Below, piece by piece: positions 7,872 to 17,049 of a DNA stretch of 64,000 bases. Within the stretch, counting starts at the first letter, position 1. The number at the start of each line of letters is the position of its first letter. The translations under genes and the position numbers were made by a program. Source of the stretch: Rikenellaceae bacterium (GTDB taxonomy: Bacteria > Bacteroidota > Bacteroidia > Bacteroidales > Rikenellaceae); the NCBI GenBank assembly GCA_902363575.1, contig CABJAJ010000003.1:1-64000 (forward strand). The letters are read 5' to 3'. The notes beneath the pieces are model-generated. The model saw nothing but the letters and a program-made list of their open reading frames with translations, was not told where the DNA came from and searched no databases.

Positions 7872-10430
7872 TCAGAATTGCTGCCCCATCACGAAGTGGA
7901 ACTGGCTGCCGTTGCGCTTGGTATGGCCCGCCGCCGGGTCGAATCCGTAACCCCAGTCGATGCCGAGCATGCCGACGATCGGGAGGTAGAGACGCACGCC
8001 GAAGCCGGCCGAGCGTTTGATCTTGAAGGGGGAGAACTGCCGCCACGAAGCGAAGCCGTTGCCCCCCTCGAGGAAGCCCAGTACATAGATTTGCGACGAG
8101 GGCTTCAGGATCACTGGATAGCGCAGTTCGAGGGTGTATTTGTTGTAGGCTACCGCATAATTTTCGCCCACGGGATCGAGCGCCCCGTCGTCGTAACCGC
8201 GCATCGAGATCACGTCGATGCCGTAGATGTTGTAGCCGGTCATTCCGTCGCCGCCCACCTCGAAACGCTCGAAGGGGGAGACCTTGTGCCTGTTGTAGCT
8301 GCCCAGGTAGCCCATCTCGGCGCGGGCCATCAGCACCAGGTTGGCATTGCGCGTGAGGGGTGCGAACCACTGCGCCTTGAGCTGCCATTTGTGGAACTCG
8401 ATCCATTTGAAACGCTCCGAGTCGCTCATGGTCTGATCGCTGTAATCCTTGCCGTCCCATAGCGAATAGGGGGGCGTGAGCTGCACCGAGACGCTGAAAT
8501 CGGAACCCCGGCGCGGGTAGATCGGCTGATCGACCGAGTTGCGGCCGAAAACCAGTTTGAGCGAGAGCAGGTTGGCCGATCCGTTCCGCATGACGAAGTA
8601 GTCCCAGTCCTTGAGCGTGTAACGCTCGTAACTGGCTTCGGCATAGAGCGTGAAATAGGGGTCGGGCCACGAGAGGCGCTTGCCCAAGCCGGCAGCCAGA
8701 CCGTAGGAACGGAAGTATTTGGAGCTTTTCTGCCAGACGTAGTAGGCGTTGTTCTCCTCCGAGAAGTGGGCCGACACGGTAAACGAGTTGGGTTTCCTGC
8801 CCCCCAGCCACGGGTCGGTGAAGCTCAGGGCGAAGGCCTTGTAGTAGGTGCCGTTGGTCTGGGCTGAGATCGACAGCCGTTGATTCTGCCCCATCGGGTA
8901 GGGTCGCCAGGCGCCTTTCTTGAAGAAGTTGCGGATCGACAGGTTGTTCAGGTTGATGCTCACCGACCCCACGAAGGTCCCGGAGCCCCAGCCGCCGGCG
9001 ATGTTGAACTGGTCGCTGGCGCTCTCCTCGAGAGCCCAGTTGATATTGACCAGCTCGTTGGAGACGGGTTTGATGTCGGGCAGGATGGCTTCGGCGTTGA
9101 AATGGCCCATCGACGAGAGGATGCGCATGGTCTGCATCAGCATCGAGCGGTCGTACAGCTCGCCCGGACGGGTATAGATTTCGCGGCGGATCACCTCGTC
9201 GTCCACCCGGTTGTTGCCCGAAATGCCCACGTTGTTGATGGTGAACTGCTTGCCTTCGTAGATTTTGAGCTCCAGGTCGATCGAGTCCCTGCCCACGACG
9301 ATCTCCGACGGTTCGATCTGCGACATGAGGTAGCCGGCGTTCTGATAACCCGACAGGATCGAGGCGTCGTCCGGGTTGGCCTCTTTGCCGATGCCCAGCC
9401 GCTTATACATGGATTTTTTGTCGTAGGTGTCCCCTTTCGAGACGCCGAACATCTCTTCGAGCGCGGAGGTTTCGTAGATCGAGTTGCCGACCCAGCTTAT
9501 GTTGCGGATGTAGTACTTGTCGCCTTCCGAGAGGTCGATGTGGATGCCCAGCCGCCGGTCGTTGATCGGAAAAACGGAGTCCGAGAGGATATTGGCGTTG
9601 CGGTAGCCCTTCGAGTTGTAGAAATCGATGAGCAGCTCCTTGTCGTCCTCGTAATCGTTTTCGTTGAGCTTGGCGCCGCGGAAGATGTTGATGCTTTTCT
9701 GGTGGGTTTTCTTGAAGGTCTTGCGCAGCCGCCGGTCGCTGAACTGCTCGTTACCGCTGAAGGTGATCTTGCCGATCTTGACCTTGTGCTTGCGGTCGAT
9801 CAGGAAGGTGACGTTGACCGCCTGCTTGAGCATCGAGTCGTTGTCGATGCGCACGTCCACCTCCGTATTGCGGAAGCCCTTTTCCGAGAAATAATCCCGG
9901 ATCAGCTTGCGGTTCTTGTCGATCACGTAATCCGAGAGCTCGGTGCCGCGCTTGAGTTTGAGCTTCTCCATCAGGTCTTTCTGCTTGCTTTTGGGAATCC
10001 CCTCGAAGCGCCAGTAGTTTACGCGCGGCCGCTCCTGCAGGAAAACTTCCAGGTCGAGGCTGTCGCCGTCGATGGTGGCCCCGACCTGCACGTCGGAGAA
10101 AAAACGCTGGCTCCACAGCCGCGAGATGGCGTTGCCGATGTAGGAGCTGGGCAGGTAGATCGAATCCCCCGGAATCAGGCCCGACGAGGAGCGCAGGATG
10201 TCGTGGTTGAGGTATTTCACCCCGTGGATATTGACCTTGCGGATGTGGTATAATTTCTGGGGACCGTTGCCCAGCGGTCGGGCGTTCTGCAGGAACTCCT
10301 CGGCCGTCCGTTCCTCGGCGGCTTCCGCTGCGGATGGGATGTCGGCCGCCGCGGGCTGCTGGGCGAACAGAGGCGAGCCCGACAGCATGGAAAGCGTCAG
10401 GATCAGAAACAACTTACCGGGATATTTCAT
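7872..10430 (-). CDS. bamA: Outer-membrane protein assembly factor BamA
   Basis: The 852-residue core subunit of the outer-membrane protein insertase. A signal peptide (cleavage after LFAQ, about residue 24) is followed by an acidic/Ala-rich linker, five POTRA-type domains (about residues 60-470; for example VNIHGVKYLNHDIL and ITFSGNEQFSDRRLRK) and a 16-strand barrel to the C-terminus, which ends FVMGQQF with a terminal aromatic residue. The lid-loop motif MRGYDDG begins at residue 742. It sits 9 bp after uppS and before two ompH genes, the conserved Bacteroidota order. Unlike the protein at 2937-5327 it has no lipobox. Confidence 0.95.
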   Translation of the reverse strand: MKYPGKLFLILTLSMLSGSPLFAQQPAAADIPSAAEAAEERTAEEFLQNARPLGNGPQKLYHIRKVNIHGVKYLNHDILRSSSGLIPGDSIYLPSSYIGNAISRLWSQRFFSDVQVGATIDGDSLDLEVFLQERPRVNYWRFEGIPKSKQKDLMEKLKLKRGTELSDYVIDKNRKLIRDYFSEKGFRNTEVDVRIDNDSMLKQAVNVTFLIDRKHKVKIGKITFSGNEQFSDRRLRKTFKKTHQKSINIFRGAKLNENDYEDDKELLIDFYNSKGYRNANILSDSVFPINDRRLGIHIDLSEGDKYYIRNISWVGNSIYETSALEEMFGVSKGDTYDKKSMYKRLGIGKEANPDDASILSGYQNAGYLMSQIEPSEIVVGRDSIDLELKIYEGKQFTINNVGISGNNRVDDEVIRREIYTRPGELYDRSMLMQTMRILSSMGHFNAEAILPDIKPVSNELVNINWALEESASDQFNIAGGWGSGTFVGSVSINLNNLSIRNFFKKGAWRPYPMGQNQRLSISAQTNGTYYKAFALSFTDPWLGGRKPNSFTVSAHFSEENNAYYVWQKSSKYFRSYGLAAGLGKRLSWPDPYFTLYAEASYERYTLKDWDYFVMRNGSANLLSLKLVFGRNSVDQPIYPRRGSDFSVSVQLTPPYSLWDGKDYSDQTMSDSERFKWIEFHKWQLKAQWFAPLTRNANLVLMARAEMGYLGSYNRHKVSPFERFEVGGDGMTGYNIYGIDVISMRGYDDGALDPVGENYAVAYNKYTLELRYPVILKPSSQIYVLGFLEGGNGFASWRQFSPFKIKRSAGFGVRLYLPIVGMLGIDWGYGFDPAAGHTKRNGSQFHFVMGQQF

Positions 10431-10439
10431 CGATCGTAT

Positions 10440-11159
10440 CTAACATTTACTTATCAAACCAAAACGCCTCTCCCGTCCGGCGTACGCTTCGAGCGCACGG
10501 TCGAACTCCGCCTCCGTGAAGTCGGGCCAGAGCACCGGCGTGAAATAGAGCTCCGCATAGGCGGCCTGCCACAGCAGGAAATTGCTCAGCCGGCACTCTC
10601 CGCTGGTGCGGATGACCAGGTCGGGGTCGGGCCACGGGGCGGTGTAGAGCGCTTCGGCCACGGTCCGTTCGTCGATCCCTTCGGGGTCGAGCTCTCCGGC
10701 CGCAGCCCGCCGGGCGAGGTGTCGCGCGGCGCGGACGATCTCGCTGCGCGAGGAGTAGTTGAGCGCCAGCACGAGGGTGAGCCTTCCGCCCCCGGCGGTC
10801 AGCTCTTCCGCTTCGCGGAGGCGATCCCGCACTTCGGACGAGAAAGCGCTCCGCTCCCCGATGGCGCGGATGCGAACCCCCTGCCGCCGAAGCTCGGGAG
10901 TTTCGTTGACCACGCTGCGGCACAGCAGCTCCATGAGCGCCTCGACCTCCTCGCGGGGGCGTCCCCAGTTCTCGGTCGAGAAAGCGTAGAGGGTCAGCAC
11001 CTCGACTCCGTTGCGTACGGCGGCGCGGATCGCCGAGCGTACCGGCTCGACGCCCTGCATGTGGCCGTAGCAGCGCTCCTTGCCGTGCTGCTGCGCCCAC
11101 CTTCCGTTGCCGTCCATGATGATTGCGACGTGGCGGGGTATCCTCTTTTCCTCGTTCAT
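10440..11159 (-). CDS. uppS: Undecaprenyl diphosphate synthase
   Basis: Cis-prenyltransferase that makes the C55 lipid carrier for peptidoglycan and surface glycans, about 239 residues. VAIIMDGNGRWA gives the catalytic Asp16 and phosphate-binding loop, LYAFSTENWGRP is the second family motif, and DLVIRTSGECRLSNFLLWQ with ELYFTPVLWPDF are the C-terminal signature. The frame opens at a TTG at 11168, but this TTG is part of a TATATTTG promoter box, so the ATG at 11159 is the start; the transcript would then be nearly leaderless. It is 9 bp ahead of bamA and 66 bp after nadK. It acts at the cytoplasmic face of the membrane. Confidence 0.95.
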   Translation of the reverse strand: MNEEKRIPRHVAIIMDGNGRWAQQHGKERCYGHMQGVEPVRSAIRAAVRNGVEVLTLYAFSTENWGRPREEVEALMELLCRSVVNETPELRRQGVRIRAIGERSAFSSEVRDRLREAEELTAGGGRLTLVLALNYSSRSEIVRAARHLARRAAAGELDPEGIDERTVAEALYTAPWPDPDLVIRTSGECRLSNFLLWQAAYAELYFTPVLWPDFTEAEFDRALEAYAGRERRFGLISKC

Positions 11160-11165
11160 AAGGTG

Positions 11166-11173
11166 CAAATATA
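11166..11173 (-). promoter_or_regulatory. -7 type promoter box just before uppS
   Basis: TATATTTG on the minus strand fits the Bacteroidota TAnnTTTG box. Only six bases separate it from the uppS ATG, so a transcript from here would have a 5' leader of a few bases at most. A TTG at the usual 19-20 bp upstream is absent, so strength is uncertain; nadK read-through is an alternative source of transcript. Confidence 0.45.
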
Positions 11174-11225
11174 GGGATTTAAATCAAAAACGCGAAAGAA
11201 ATGAGGGGAGAAACCCCGCGCCCCG

Positions 11226-12101
11226 TCAGCTTCTGATATCCACTCCCCACATCATTTTATTCCGTAACGTGTCGTAAAAGGATATATTGTGCGGCACGGC
11301 GAGAAAAAACCTGCGCGACGAGCGGCGTACCGTGAGGGTCGAACCTTCGCGGATTCGGCGCGTTACGTTGTCGAGCGTGACATTGACGTCGGCCTGCCGG
11401 GCGTGGATGGTCAGGGTGATCGTGCTGCCGTCGGGCACCACCACAGGCCGCATGGTCAGGTTGTGGGGCGCCACGGGGGCGATAATCAGGCAGGCGCACC
11501 GGGGAGCGACCACCGGGCCGCCCGCGCTGAGCGAATAGGCCGTCGAGCCCGTGGGGGTCGAAACGATGATCCCGTCGCCGTGGACGGTGGCCACCAGCAG
11601 TCCGTCCACATAGGTGTCCACCGAGATCATTCCGGGTCCCTGCCGCTCGACGGAGACCTCGTTCACGGCCAGCGCGGGACGGTTGCGGCGTCCCAGTCCG
11701 CTGACCTCGATCATCGTGCGGGGTTCGGTTTTCAGCTCGCCCGCGCGGATCGCCTCGAAGATGCGGCGGAAACCGTCGCGCGGGGCGATGGTCAGGAAGC
11801 CCAGGTGCCCCGAGTTGATCCCCACCACGGGAATTTCGCGCCCGCCGAGGCGGCGGACGCCTTCGAGCAGCGTGCCGTCGCCGCCGTAGCAGACCAGCAC
11901 CGAGCCCGCGGGCTGGCGCCCCACGTCGCGGCCGTAGCGCCGGCTCGCCGGAATATGCAGCCCGATGAGCGTTTCGAGCGTGGCGGCGAACTCGTCGTTG
12001 ACCGCGTAGTCGAATCCGCACTCCTCGACGGCTGCGAAAATCTGGCGCAGCTCCTCGGGCACGTGTGCGGTCCGGGGGCGGGAAAAAAGTATGATTTTCA
12101 T
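11226..12101 (-). CDS. nadK: NAD kinase
   Basis: Phosphorylates NAD to NADP in the cytoplasm. The 291-residue protein has GGDGT at residues 73-77, the NE pair at 147-148 in LAVNEVS, and the glycine-rich STPTGSTAYSLSAGGP segment at 181-196, all diagnostic for this family. Upstream, the gene is divergent from pdxJ with -7 type boxes for both in the 54-bp gap. Downstream comes uppS after 66 bp, so nadK may lead the envelope operon, an association seen in other Bacteroidales. Confidence 0.95.
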   Translation of the reverse strand: MKIILFSRPRTAHVPEELRQIFAAVEECGFDYAVNDEFAATLETLIGLHIPASRRYGRDVGRQPAGSVLVCYGGDGTLLEGVRRLGGREIPVVGINSGHLGFLTIAPRDGFRRIFEAIRAGELKTEPRTMIEVSGLGRRNRPALAVNEVSVERQGPGMISVDTYVDGLLVATVHGDGIIVSTPTGSTAYSLSAGGPVVAPRCACLIIAPVAPHNLTMRPVVVPDGSTITLTIHARQADVNVTLDNVTRRIREGSTLTVRRSSRRFFLAVPHNISFYDTLRNKMMWGVDIRS

Positions 12102-12125
12102 CGGCGGGGTTTGGAAAATTTACAG

Positions 12126-12147
12126 TAACTTTGTGCAGGCAAATATA
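12126..12147. promoter_or_regulatory. Divergent -7 type boxes, nadK / pdxJ
   Basis: TAACTTTG on the plus strand at 12126-12133 precedes pdxJ by 22 bp, and TATATTTG on the minus strand at 12140-12147 precedes nadK by 38 bp. The two boxes overlap in influence, so the two genes may compete for polymerase. Neither has a TTG at the ideal distance. Confidence 0.45.
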
Positions 12148-12155
12148 ACGAAATT

Positions 12156-12872
12156 ATGACAAAGTTAAGTGTCAACGTCAATAAGATCGCCGTCGTGAGA
12201 AACTCCCGTGGGGGCAACCAGCCGGACGTGGTGCGCGCGGCGTGCGACATCGAACGTTTCGGAGCCGACGGGATCACCGTCCATCCCCGGCCCGACGCCC
12301 GTCATATTCGTTACGGCGACGTGCGCGACCTGAAAGCCGTGCTGCGCACCGAGCTCAACGTGGAGGGCAACCCGACTCCCTCCTTCATGGAGCTTGTGCT
12401 CGAGGTGGCGCCCCGCCAGGTGACGCTGGTGCCCGATGCGCCGGATGCCGTCACCTCCAACGCGGGGTGGGACACCGTGCGCAACAGGGCTTTTCTGAGC
12501 GACATCTGCGCACGGCTGCACGAGCGGCGAATCCGCGTGTCGGTTTTCGTCGATCCGCGGCCGGCGATGGTTGCCGGTGCTGCTGCGTGCGGAGCCGACC
12601 GTGTGGAGCTTTATACCGAAGCCTACGCCCGCGACTATGCGGCCGACCGGGAGGCGGCGTTGGCCCCCTACCTGGAGGCTGCGGAGGAGGCCCGCCGCTG
12701 CGGGCTCGGGCTGAACGCCGGCCACGACCTCAATCTGGAAAACCTGCGCTTTTTCGCAGAGCGGATTCCCTGGCTGGACGAGGTGTCGATCGGCCACGCG
12801 CTCATCTGCGACGCGCTTTATTTCGGATTGGAGAACACCGTCGGTCTGTACCGCCGCGCCCTGGCTTTCTGA
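12156..12872 (+). CDS. pdxJ: Pyridoxine 5'-phosphate synthase
   Basis: Condenses 1-deoxyxylulose 5-phosphate with 3-amino-2-oxopropyl phosphate in the DXP-dependent vitamin B6 pathway. The 238-residue TIM barrel begins [20 protein letters not shown], contains [12 protein letters not shown] near residues 41-52 and the C-terminal phosphate-binding region [12 protein letters not shown] and [16 protein letters not shown]. pdxB, another step of the same pathway, lies at the right edge of this window (63.4 kb) but is not linked. Spacing to the next gene is 200 bp with no obvious terminator. Confidence 0.95.
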   Translation: MTKLSVNVNKIAVVRNSRGGNQPDVVRAACDIERFGADGITVHPRPDARHIRYGDVRDLKAVLRTELNVEGNPTPSFMELVLEVAPRQVTLVPDAPDAVTSNAGWDTVRNRAFLSDICARLHERRIRVSVFVDPRPAMVAGAAACGADRVELYTEAYARDYAADREAALAPYLEAAEEARRCGLGLNAGHDLNLENLRFFAERIPWLDEVSIGHALICDALYFGLENTVGLYRRALAF

Positions 12873-13072
12873 GCGATGACGGGCGCTGCGATGCGGTTAC
12901 GGGGCCGGGAGAAGAGGCCGTTGCAACGGCGGGGCCTCGCGTTGCGTTGCGTCTGCCGGGGGCGCGGGGACGATCCGGCGGCGCCGATCCCGCGACCGGA
13001 GGCCCGCTCCGAAGAGCCCCATCCATTGCGTGCGTATCCCCTGCCCGCAGCGGGGGAACGACTCTTCCGCAT

Positions 13073-14497
13073 ATGTTGATCCTAAATCCCGATTCCGTGT
13101 CCGAATCCCTTTCCGATCCCCTTTTCCGACGCATTTCGCGCATCGCCGAACGGCTGGGCGTCGATGCCTATGTGGTAGGCGGCTACGTGCGCGACCACTA
13201 CCTGCGGCGCCCCTCGACCGACATCGACGTGGTGGTGGTGGGCAGCGGCATCGACGTGGCGCGGGCGCTGGCTGCCGAGTTGCATACGCAGGTGACCGTC
13301 TATAAAACCTTCGGCACGGCGATGCTGCGGGCCGGCGGCGCGGAGGTGGAGTTCGTGGGGGCCCGGCGGGAGTCCTACTCGCAGGATTCCCGCAAGCCGC
13401 AGGTCGAAGCCGGCACGCTCGCCGACGACCAGCGGCGGCGGGATTTCACCATCAACGCGATGGCCTGGTCGCTCGACGGAGCCCGCTTCGGCGAGCTGGT
13501 CGATCCGTTCGGGGGGATGGACGACCTGGAGGACCGGATCATCCGCACCCCGTGCGATCCCGACGTCACCTTTTCGGACGACCCCCTGCGCATGATGCGG
13601 GCCGTGCGTTTCGCCGCGCAGCTCGGATTCGACTTCGACCCCGACACGTTCGACGCCATCGTGCGCAACCGGGAGCGCATCCGCATCGTCTCGCGCGAGC
13701 GGATTGCCGCCGAGCTCAATAAGATCGTCCTGGCGCCCCTCCCGTCGATGGGGTTCGAGCTGCTGGAGCTGACCGGCCTGCTGGAGCTGATTTTTCCCGA
13801 ACTCCACCGCCTGAAGGGGGTGGAGCGGCGCGGCAGCCATGCGCACAAGGACAATTTCGTCCACACGCTCAAGGTGCTCGACAACGTGGCGGCCCGCAGC
13901 GGCGACCTGTGGCTGCGCTGGGCCGCCCTGCTGCACGACATCGCCAAGCCGCTGACCAAAGCCTACGACCCGAAAGCGGGGTGGACGTTCCACGGCCACG
14001 AGGTGCTCGGATCGAAGATGGTGCCGTCGGTTTTCCGGCAGTTGAAGCTCCCCATGAACGAGCACATGAAATTCGTGCAGAAGCTGGTTTTCCTCCATCT
14101 GAGGCCGATCATTCTCTCGGAGGAGCTGGTCACCGACTCGGCCGTGCGGCGGCTGCTGTTCGAGGCGGGCGACGACGTGGAGGCCCTGATGATGCTGTGC
14201 GAAGCCGACATCACCTCGGGCATCGACGCCAAGGTCAAACGCTATCTGGCCAATTTCGAGCTGGTGCGCCGCAAGATGAAGGATCTGGAGGAGCGCGACC
14301 GCGTGCGCAACTTCCAGCCCCCCGTTACGGGTGAAGTCATCATGCGCACCTACGGCCTGGGGCCCTGCCGCGCGATCGGCGAGATCAAGGAGGCGATCAA
14401 AAACGCCATCCTCGACGGCGAAATTCCCAACGAATACGACGCCGCTTTCGCCCTGATGGAGCGGCTGGCGGCGGAGCGGGGACTGGAAAAAGCCTGA
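13073..14497 (+). CDS. tRNA nucleotidyltransferase / poly(A) polymerase family protein with HD domain
   Basis: A 474-residue protein that should add CCA to tRNA 3' ends or act as a related RNA nucleotidyltransferase. GGYVRDHYLRRPSTDIDVVV at about 28-47 is the class II nucleotidyltransferase motif with the DxD metal ligands; RRRDFTINAMAW and DPLRMMRAVRFAAQL are the following head/neck motifs. An HD phosphohydrolase domain follows (RGSHAHKDNFVHTL and LLHDIAKP near 288). The open frame extends far upstream through pdxJ, so I start at the ATG at 13073. Bacteroidota usually have one such gene, so CCA addition is the likely job. Confidence 0.88.
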   Translation: MLILNPDSVSESLSDPLFRRISRIAERLGVDAYVVGGYVRDHYLRRPSTDIDVVVVGSGIDVARALAAELHTQVTVYKTFGTAMLRAGGAEVEFVGARRESYSQDSRKPQVEAGTLADDQRRRDFTINAMAWSLDGARFGELVDPFGGMDDLEDRIIRTPCDPDVTFSDDPLRMMRAVRFAAQLGFDFDPDTFDAIVRNRERIRIVSRERIAAELNKIVLAPLPSMGFELLELTGLLELIFPELHRLKGVERRGSHAHKDNFVHTLKVLDNVAARSGDLWLRWAALLHDIAKPLTKAYDPKAGWTFHGHEVLGSKMVPSVFRQLKLPMNEHMKFVQKLVFLHLRPIILSEELVTDSAVRRLLFEAGDDVEALMMLCEADITSGIDAKVKRYLANFELVRRKMKDLEERDRVRNFQPPVTGEVIMRTYGLGPCRAIGEIKEAIKNAILDGEIPNEYDAAFALMERLAAERGLEKA

Positions 14498-14732
14498 ATT
14501 TCCGAAGGGCGCGACCCGCCCGCACGCAATCCGATTCACACGATGCTTTTTTGCTGGCGTGTGACGGCAACCGCCGCCCGATTGCTGCGATCCGCCGGAA
14601 AGAGTCGGAAGCCCCGGCGCAGGTCGGCGCCCGGAAGCGCCGCGCATCCGGTCCTCTCCTCGATCCGCGGGCCCGGGATCGGTCGGACAAGGATACGGCT
14701 GTTTTGGTCTGAATATTGACGCCGCGCAAAAG

Positions 14733-15707
14733 GTGAAGGGTAAAACACGATACCACTACCACCTTGCGCTGGCCAACCTGCTGTTCGGTGCGAATTTTTC
14801 GTTTTATGTCTCCCTGACGCGTAACTACCTCGATTTCCAGCAGATCTTCATGCTCCAGGTGCTTGCGGCCTCGGTGTTTTTCATCCCGTTCGCCATCTTC
14901 TCGAAACGCTCCTATCGGATCACGTGGCGCGATTTCGGCAACATCCTGGTGGTCACGCTGCTGGTGGTTTACGGCTGGATGTACATGCTGCTTTGGGGCG
15001 CGTCGTTCACCTCGCCCATCGACGCCTCGACCATCTCGACGCTGGGCCCCGCCTTCACCCTCATCACGGCCCATGTGATGAACCGCCACATGAAAGTTTC
15101 GTGGGTGCGGATGACGGGCGTGGCTCTGGCATTGGCGGGGGCGGCGGTGCTCCTGTTCGACGAAGGGCCCGTGCTCGTGCGCGGCAGCGAAGGTTACGGC
15201 AATGCCCTGGTGCTCGTGGCGGTGGTGGCTATCGCGGTCAATACGGTCATCATCAAACCGTCGCTCGAACGGTTGGGGACGCTGGTGGTGATGGGATGGT
15301 ATTACATTATCGGCCTGGCGATTACGGCTCCCTTTTTCTGGCGGTATGTCGCCCGCACGGATTTCTTCCATCTGCCCCTGAACGGGCAGGCCGAACTGCT
15401 CTATATCCTGATTTTCGGAACCGTGCTGCCCATGTACCTGCTCTACCGCGGAACCGAGAAGCTCACCTCGGTGCACACGGCGCTCTACCGCTACATCCAG
15501 CCCGTGGCGGCCACCGTGCTGGCGCTGGTGCGGCATCAGGAGCGCATCGACCGCACGAACGTCATCTCGTGGATCCTGATTTTCGGGGGGATCGTGCTGG
15601 TAATTATCGGCTATGAGACGAATCTGTTCCGTCGCCGAGCATCCGCTCCCGCCACGCATCGGGCACCGGCACCGCCTGCTGCGCCGCGAAGTCGAAAGCG
15701 ACCATGA
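14733..15707 (+). CDS. EamA-family (DMT superfamily) transporter
   Basis: A 324-residue inner-membrane protein with about ten transmembrane helices in two EamA halves (roughly residues 8-145 and 165-305). Helical signatures such as ISTLGPAFTLITAHVM in the first half and YRYIQPVAATVLALV in the second match drug/metabolite exporters. Substrate unknown; amino-acid or metabolite efflux is typical. The start is GTG at 14733. The C-terminal tail after residue 300 is a Pro/Arg/Ala-rich stretch (RRRASAPATHRAPAPP) that is coded inside the 3' end of the opposite-strand thioesterase, giving a 104-bp tail-to-tail overlap. Confidence 0.88.
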   Translation: MKGKTRYHYHLALANLLFGANFSFYVSLTRNYLDFQQIFMLQVLAASVFFIPFAIFSKRSYRITWRDFGNILVVTLLVVYGWMYMLLWGASFTSPIDASTISTLGPAFTLITAHVMNRHMKVSWVRMTGVALALAGAAVLLFDEGPVLVRGSEGYGNALVLVAVVAIAVNTVIIKPSLERLGTLVVMGWYYIIGLAITAPFFWRYVARTDFFHLPLNGQAELLYILIFGTVLPMYLLYRGTEKLTSVHTALYRYIQPVAATVLALVRHQERIDRTNVISWILIFGGIVLVIIGYETNLFRRRASAPATHRAPAPPAAPRSRKRP

Positions 15708-16038
15708 CCGACGTGCTCTCGCTGCACACCCGCCGGGAGCCGTCAGCAGCCGTATGGATGAGCTGCTGCGCGAGCGTGACGCTCTTGTTGCCCACTTTCG
15801 ACGCGACGGTGGTGACCGCGATCTCGTCCTCCAGGCGGATTTGGCCGAGGTAGGAGGTGGAGGTGGCGACGGTGATGATGCGCAGGCGGTCGAAAAGCAC
15901 GTCCTCGCCCAGCACCCGACGGTAGTAATCGACCTTGCCGACGTCGAAATACATCTGCTGCGAGACGTTGTTTACGTGGTGAAACGAATCGACGTCCGAG
16001 AAACGTTTCTGAATGGGTATTTCCGTTTTGCGCGCCAT
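15604..16038 (-). CDS. Acyl-CoA thioesterase-like hotdog protein
   Basis: A 144-residue 4HBT-type hotdog protein. QKRFSDVDSFHHVNNVSQQ at residues 10-28 is the active-site helix of this family (Asp17 and the HHVNN turn), followed by YFDVGKVDYYRR and the strand LEDEIAVTTVASKVGNKSVTL. It is expected to hydrolyse an acyl-CoA or acyl-ACP thioester in the cytoplasm. It lies 1 bp after the TsaC-type gene on the same strand, so they are one transcript with the VOC gene. Its last 34 codons overlap the end of the EamA gene on the other strand. Confidence 0.85.
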   Translation of the reverse strand: MARKTEIPIQKRFSDVDSFHHVNNVSQQMYFDVGKVDYYRRVLGEDVLFDRLRIITVATSTSYLGQIRLEDEIAVTTVASKVGNKSVTLAQQLIHTAADGSRRVCSESTSVMVAFDFAAQQAVPVPDAWRERMLGDGTDSSHSR

Positions 16039-16039
16039 C

Positions 16040-16609
16040 TTACTCCCTGATTATGCGGAATGAGGCGTCCTCGTTGAAAAGAATGATCGCAGAGGCCCTG
16101 CCCGTGGGCTTGCCTTCGTAGCGGGGGCTCACGACCAGATCGACCCCGTCGAGGATCTCGCGTGCGACCTCTGGGAGTTTCGCCGGCGCCGGCTCGCCCG
16201 TCAGGTTGGCCGAGGTCGAGACGATCGGCCGTCCCAGCCGCGCGAGCATCCCCTGGCAGAAGGCATGGTCGGGCACCCGTACCCCGAGGGTTCCCTCCTC
16301 GGGAATCAGGTTGGGAGCCAGTCCGGTGGCCCCGGGCAGGATGAGCGTCAGCGGGCTCGAGGCCATCTCCATCACCTCGAAAGCCACGCCGGGCGCCCGG
16401 TGGACGTAACGCACTACCATATCGGCCGACTGGCACAGCACGAGCATGGATTTCTTGTTCTGGCTGCGCTTGAGCGTATAGATGCGCTCGACGGCCTCGG
16501 CGTTGGCGGCGTCGCAGCCGATGCCCCACACCGTGTCGGTGGGGTAGAGGATCAGTCCGCCGTTGCGGAGCACGCGGACGGCCTCTTCGATTGCCTGTTG
16601 CATGGTCAT
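16040..16609 (-). CDS. L-threonylcarbamoyladenylate synthase (Sua5/YrdC/YwlC family)
   Basis: Makes threonylcarbamoyl-AMP for the t6A37 modification of ANN-decoding tRNAs. The 189-residue protein carries GGLILYPTDTVWGIGCDA (17-34), KRSQNKKSMLVLC (nucleotide/threonine pocket) and IVSTSANLTGEP (about 149-160), the family hallmarks. It is the short TsaC/YciO-like form without the Sua5 C-terminal domain; YciO paralogues are possible, but the KR..K and STSAN residues favour the synthase. The first ATG (16609) overlaps the VOC stop codon as ATGA, an ATG two codons later is also possible. Part of a VOC - tsaC - thioesterase transcript. Confidence 0.85.
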   Translation of the reverse strand: MTMQQAIEEAVRVLRNGGLILYPTDTVWGIGCDAANAEAVERIYTLKRSQNKKSMLVLCQSADMVVRYVHRAPGVAFEVMEMASSPLTLILPGATGLAPNLIPEEGTLGVRVPDHAFCQGMLARLGRPIVSTSANLTGEPAPAKLPEVAREILDGVDLVVSPRYEGKPTGRASAIILFNEDASFRIIRE

Positions 16610-16986
16610 TCCTTTACGGGCAGCACCTCGATCCAGTAGTCGTCGGGATCGTGGATGAAGTAGAGCCCCATTTCGTGATTTTCATAGCAGATCCATCCCC
16701 TTCCCCGATGGTAGGCCCGGATGCGGTCGTAGTCCCCTGCGACGCGCACGCAAAGGTGGCTTTCGTTTTCGCCGAGCTCGTAGGCCTGCGTGTGGTCGCG
16801 CAGCCAGGTCAGCTCCAGGCGGAAAGGGGTCTGCCCGTCGCCCAGATAAACCAGGACGAAGGAGCCGTCGTCGGCGGTCTTGCGGCTCAGTTCCCGCAGC
16901 CCGAGGGCTTCGTCGTAGAAACGCAGGCTGCGGTCGAGGTCGGTGACATTGACGTTGAAATGGTCGAATCTGCCTTTGATCTGCAT
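16606..16986 (-). CDS. VOC-superfamily (glyoxalase I-like) metalloprotein
   Basis: A 126-residue protein with the paired beta-alpha-beta-beta-beta modules of the vicinal oxygen chelate fold. The four metal-ligand positions of glyoxalase I are all present: His9 (FDHFNVN), Glu58 (RLELTW), His77 (ESHLCV) and Glu120 (YWIEVLP). This supports lactoylglutathione lyase-type chemistry or a related isomerase, although Bacteroidota generally lack glutathione, so the thiol substrate is unclear. It is the first gene of a three-gene transcript; a TAGTTTTG box lies at 17009-17016 on the minus strand, 22 bp before the start. Confidence 0.85.
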   Translation of the reverse strand: MQIKGRFDHFNVNVTDLDRSLRFYDEALGLRELSRKTADDGSFVLVYLGDGQTPFRLELTWLRDHTQAYELGENESHLCVRVAGDYDRIRAYHRGRGWICYENHEMGLYFIHDPDDYWIEVLPVKE

Positions 16987-17049
16987 GGCCGGATGGATTT
17001 GATGCGTGCAAAACTACACAAAAATTGTGAAATATAAGAACGCTTTTCC

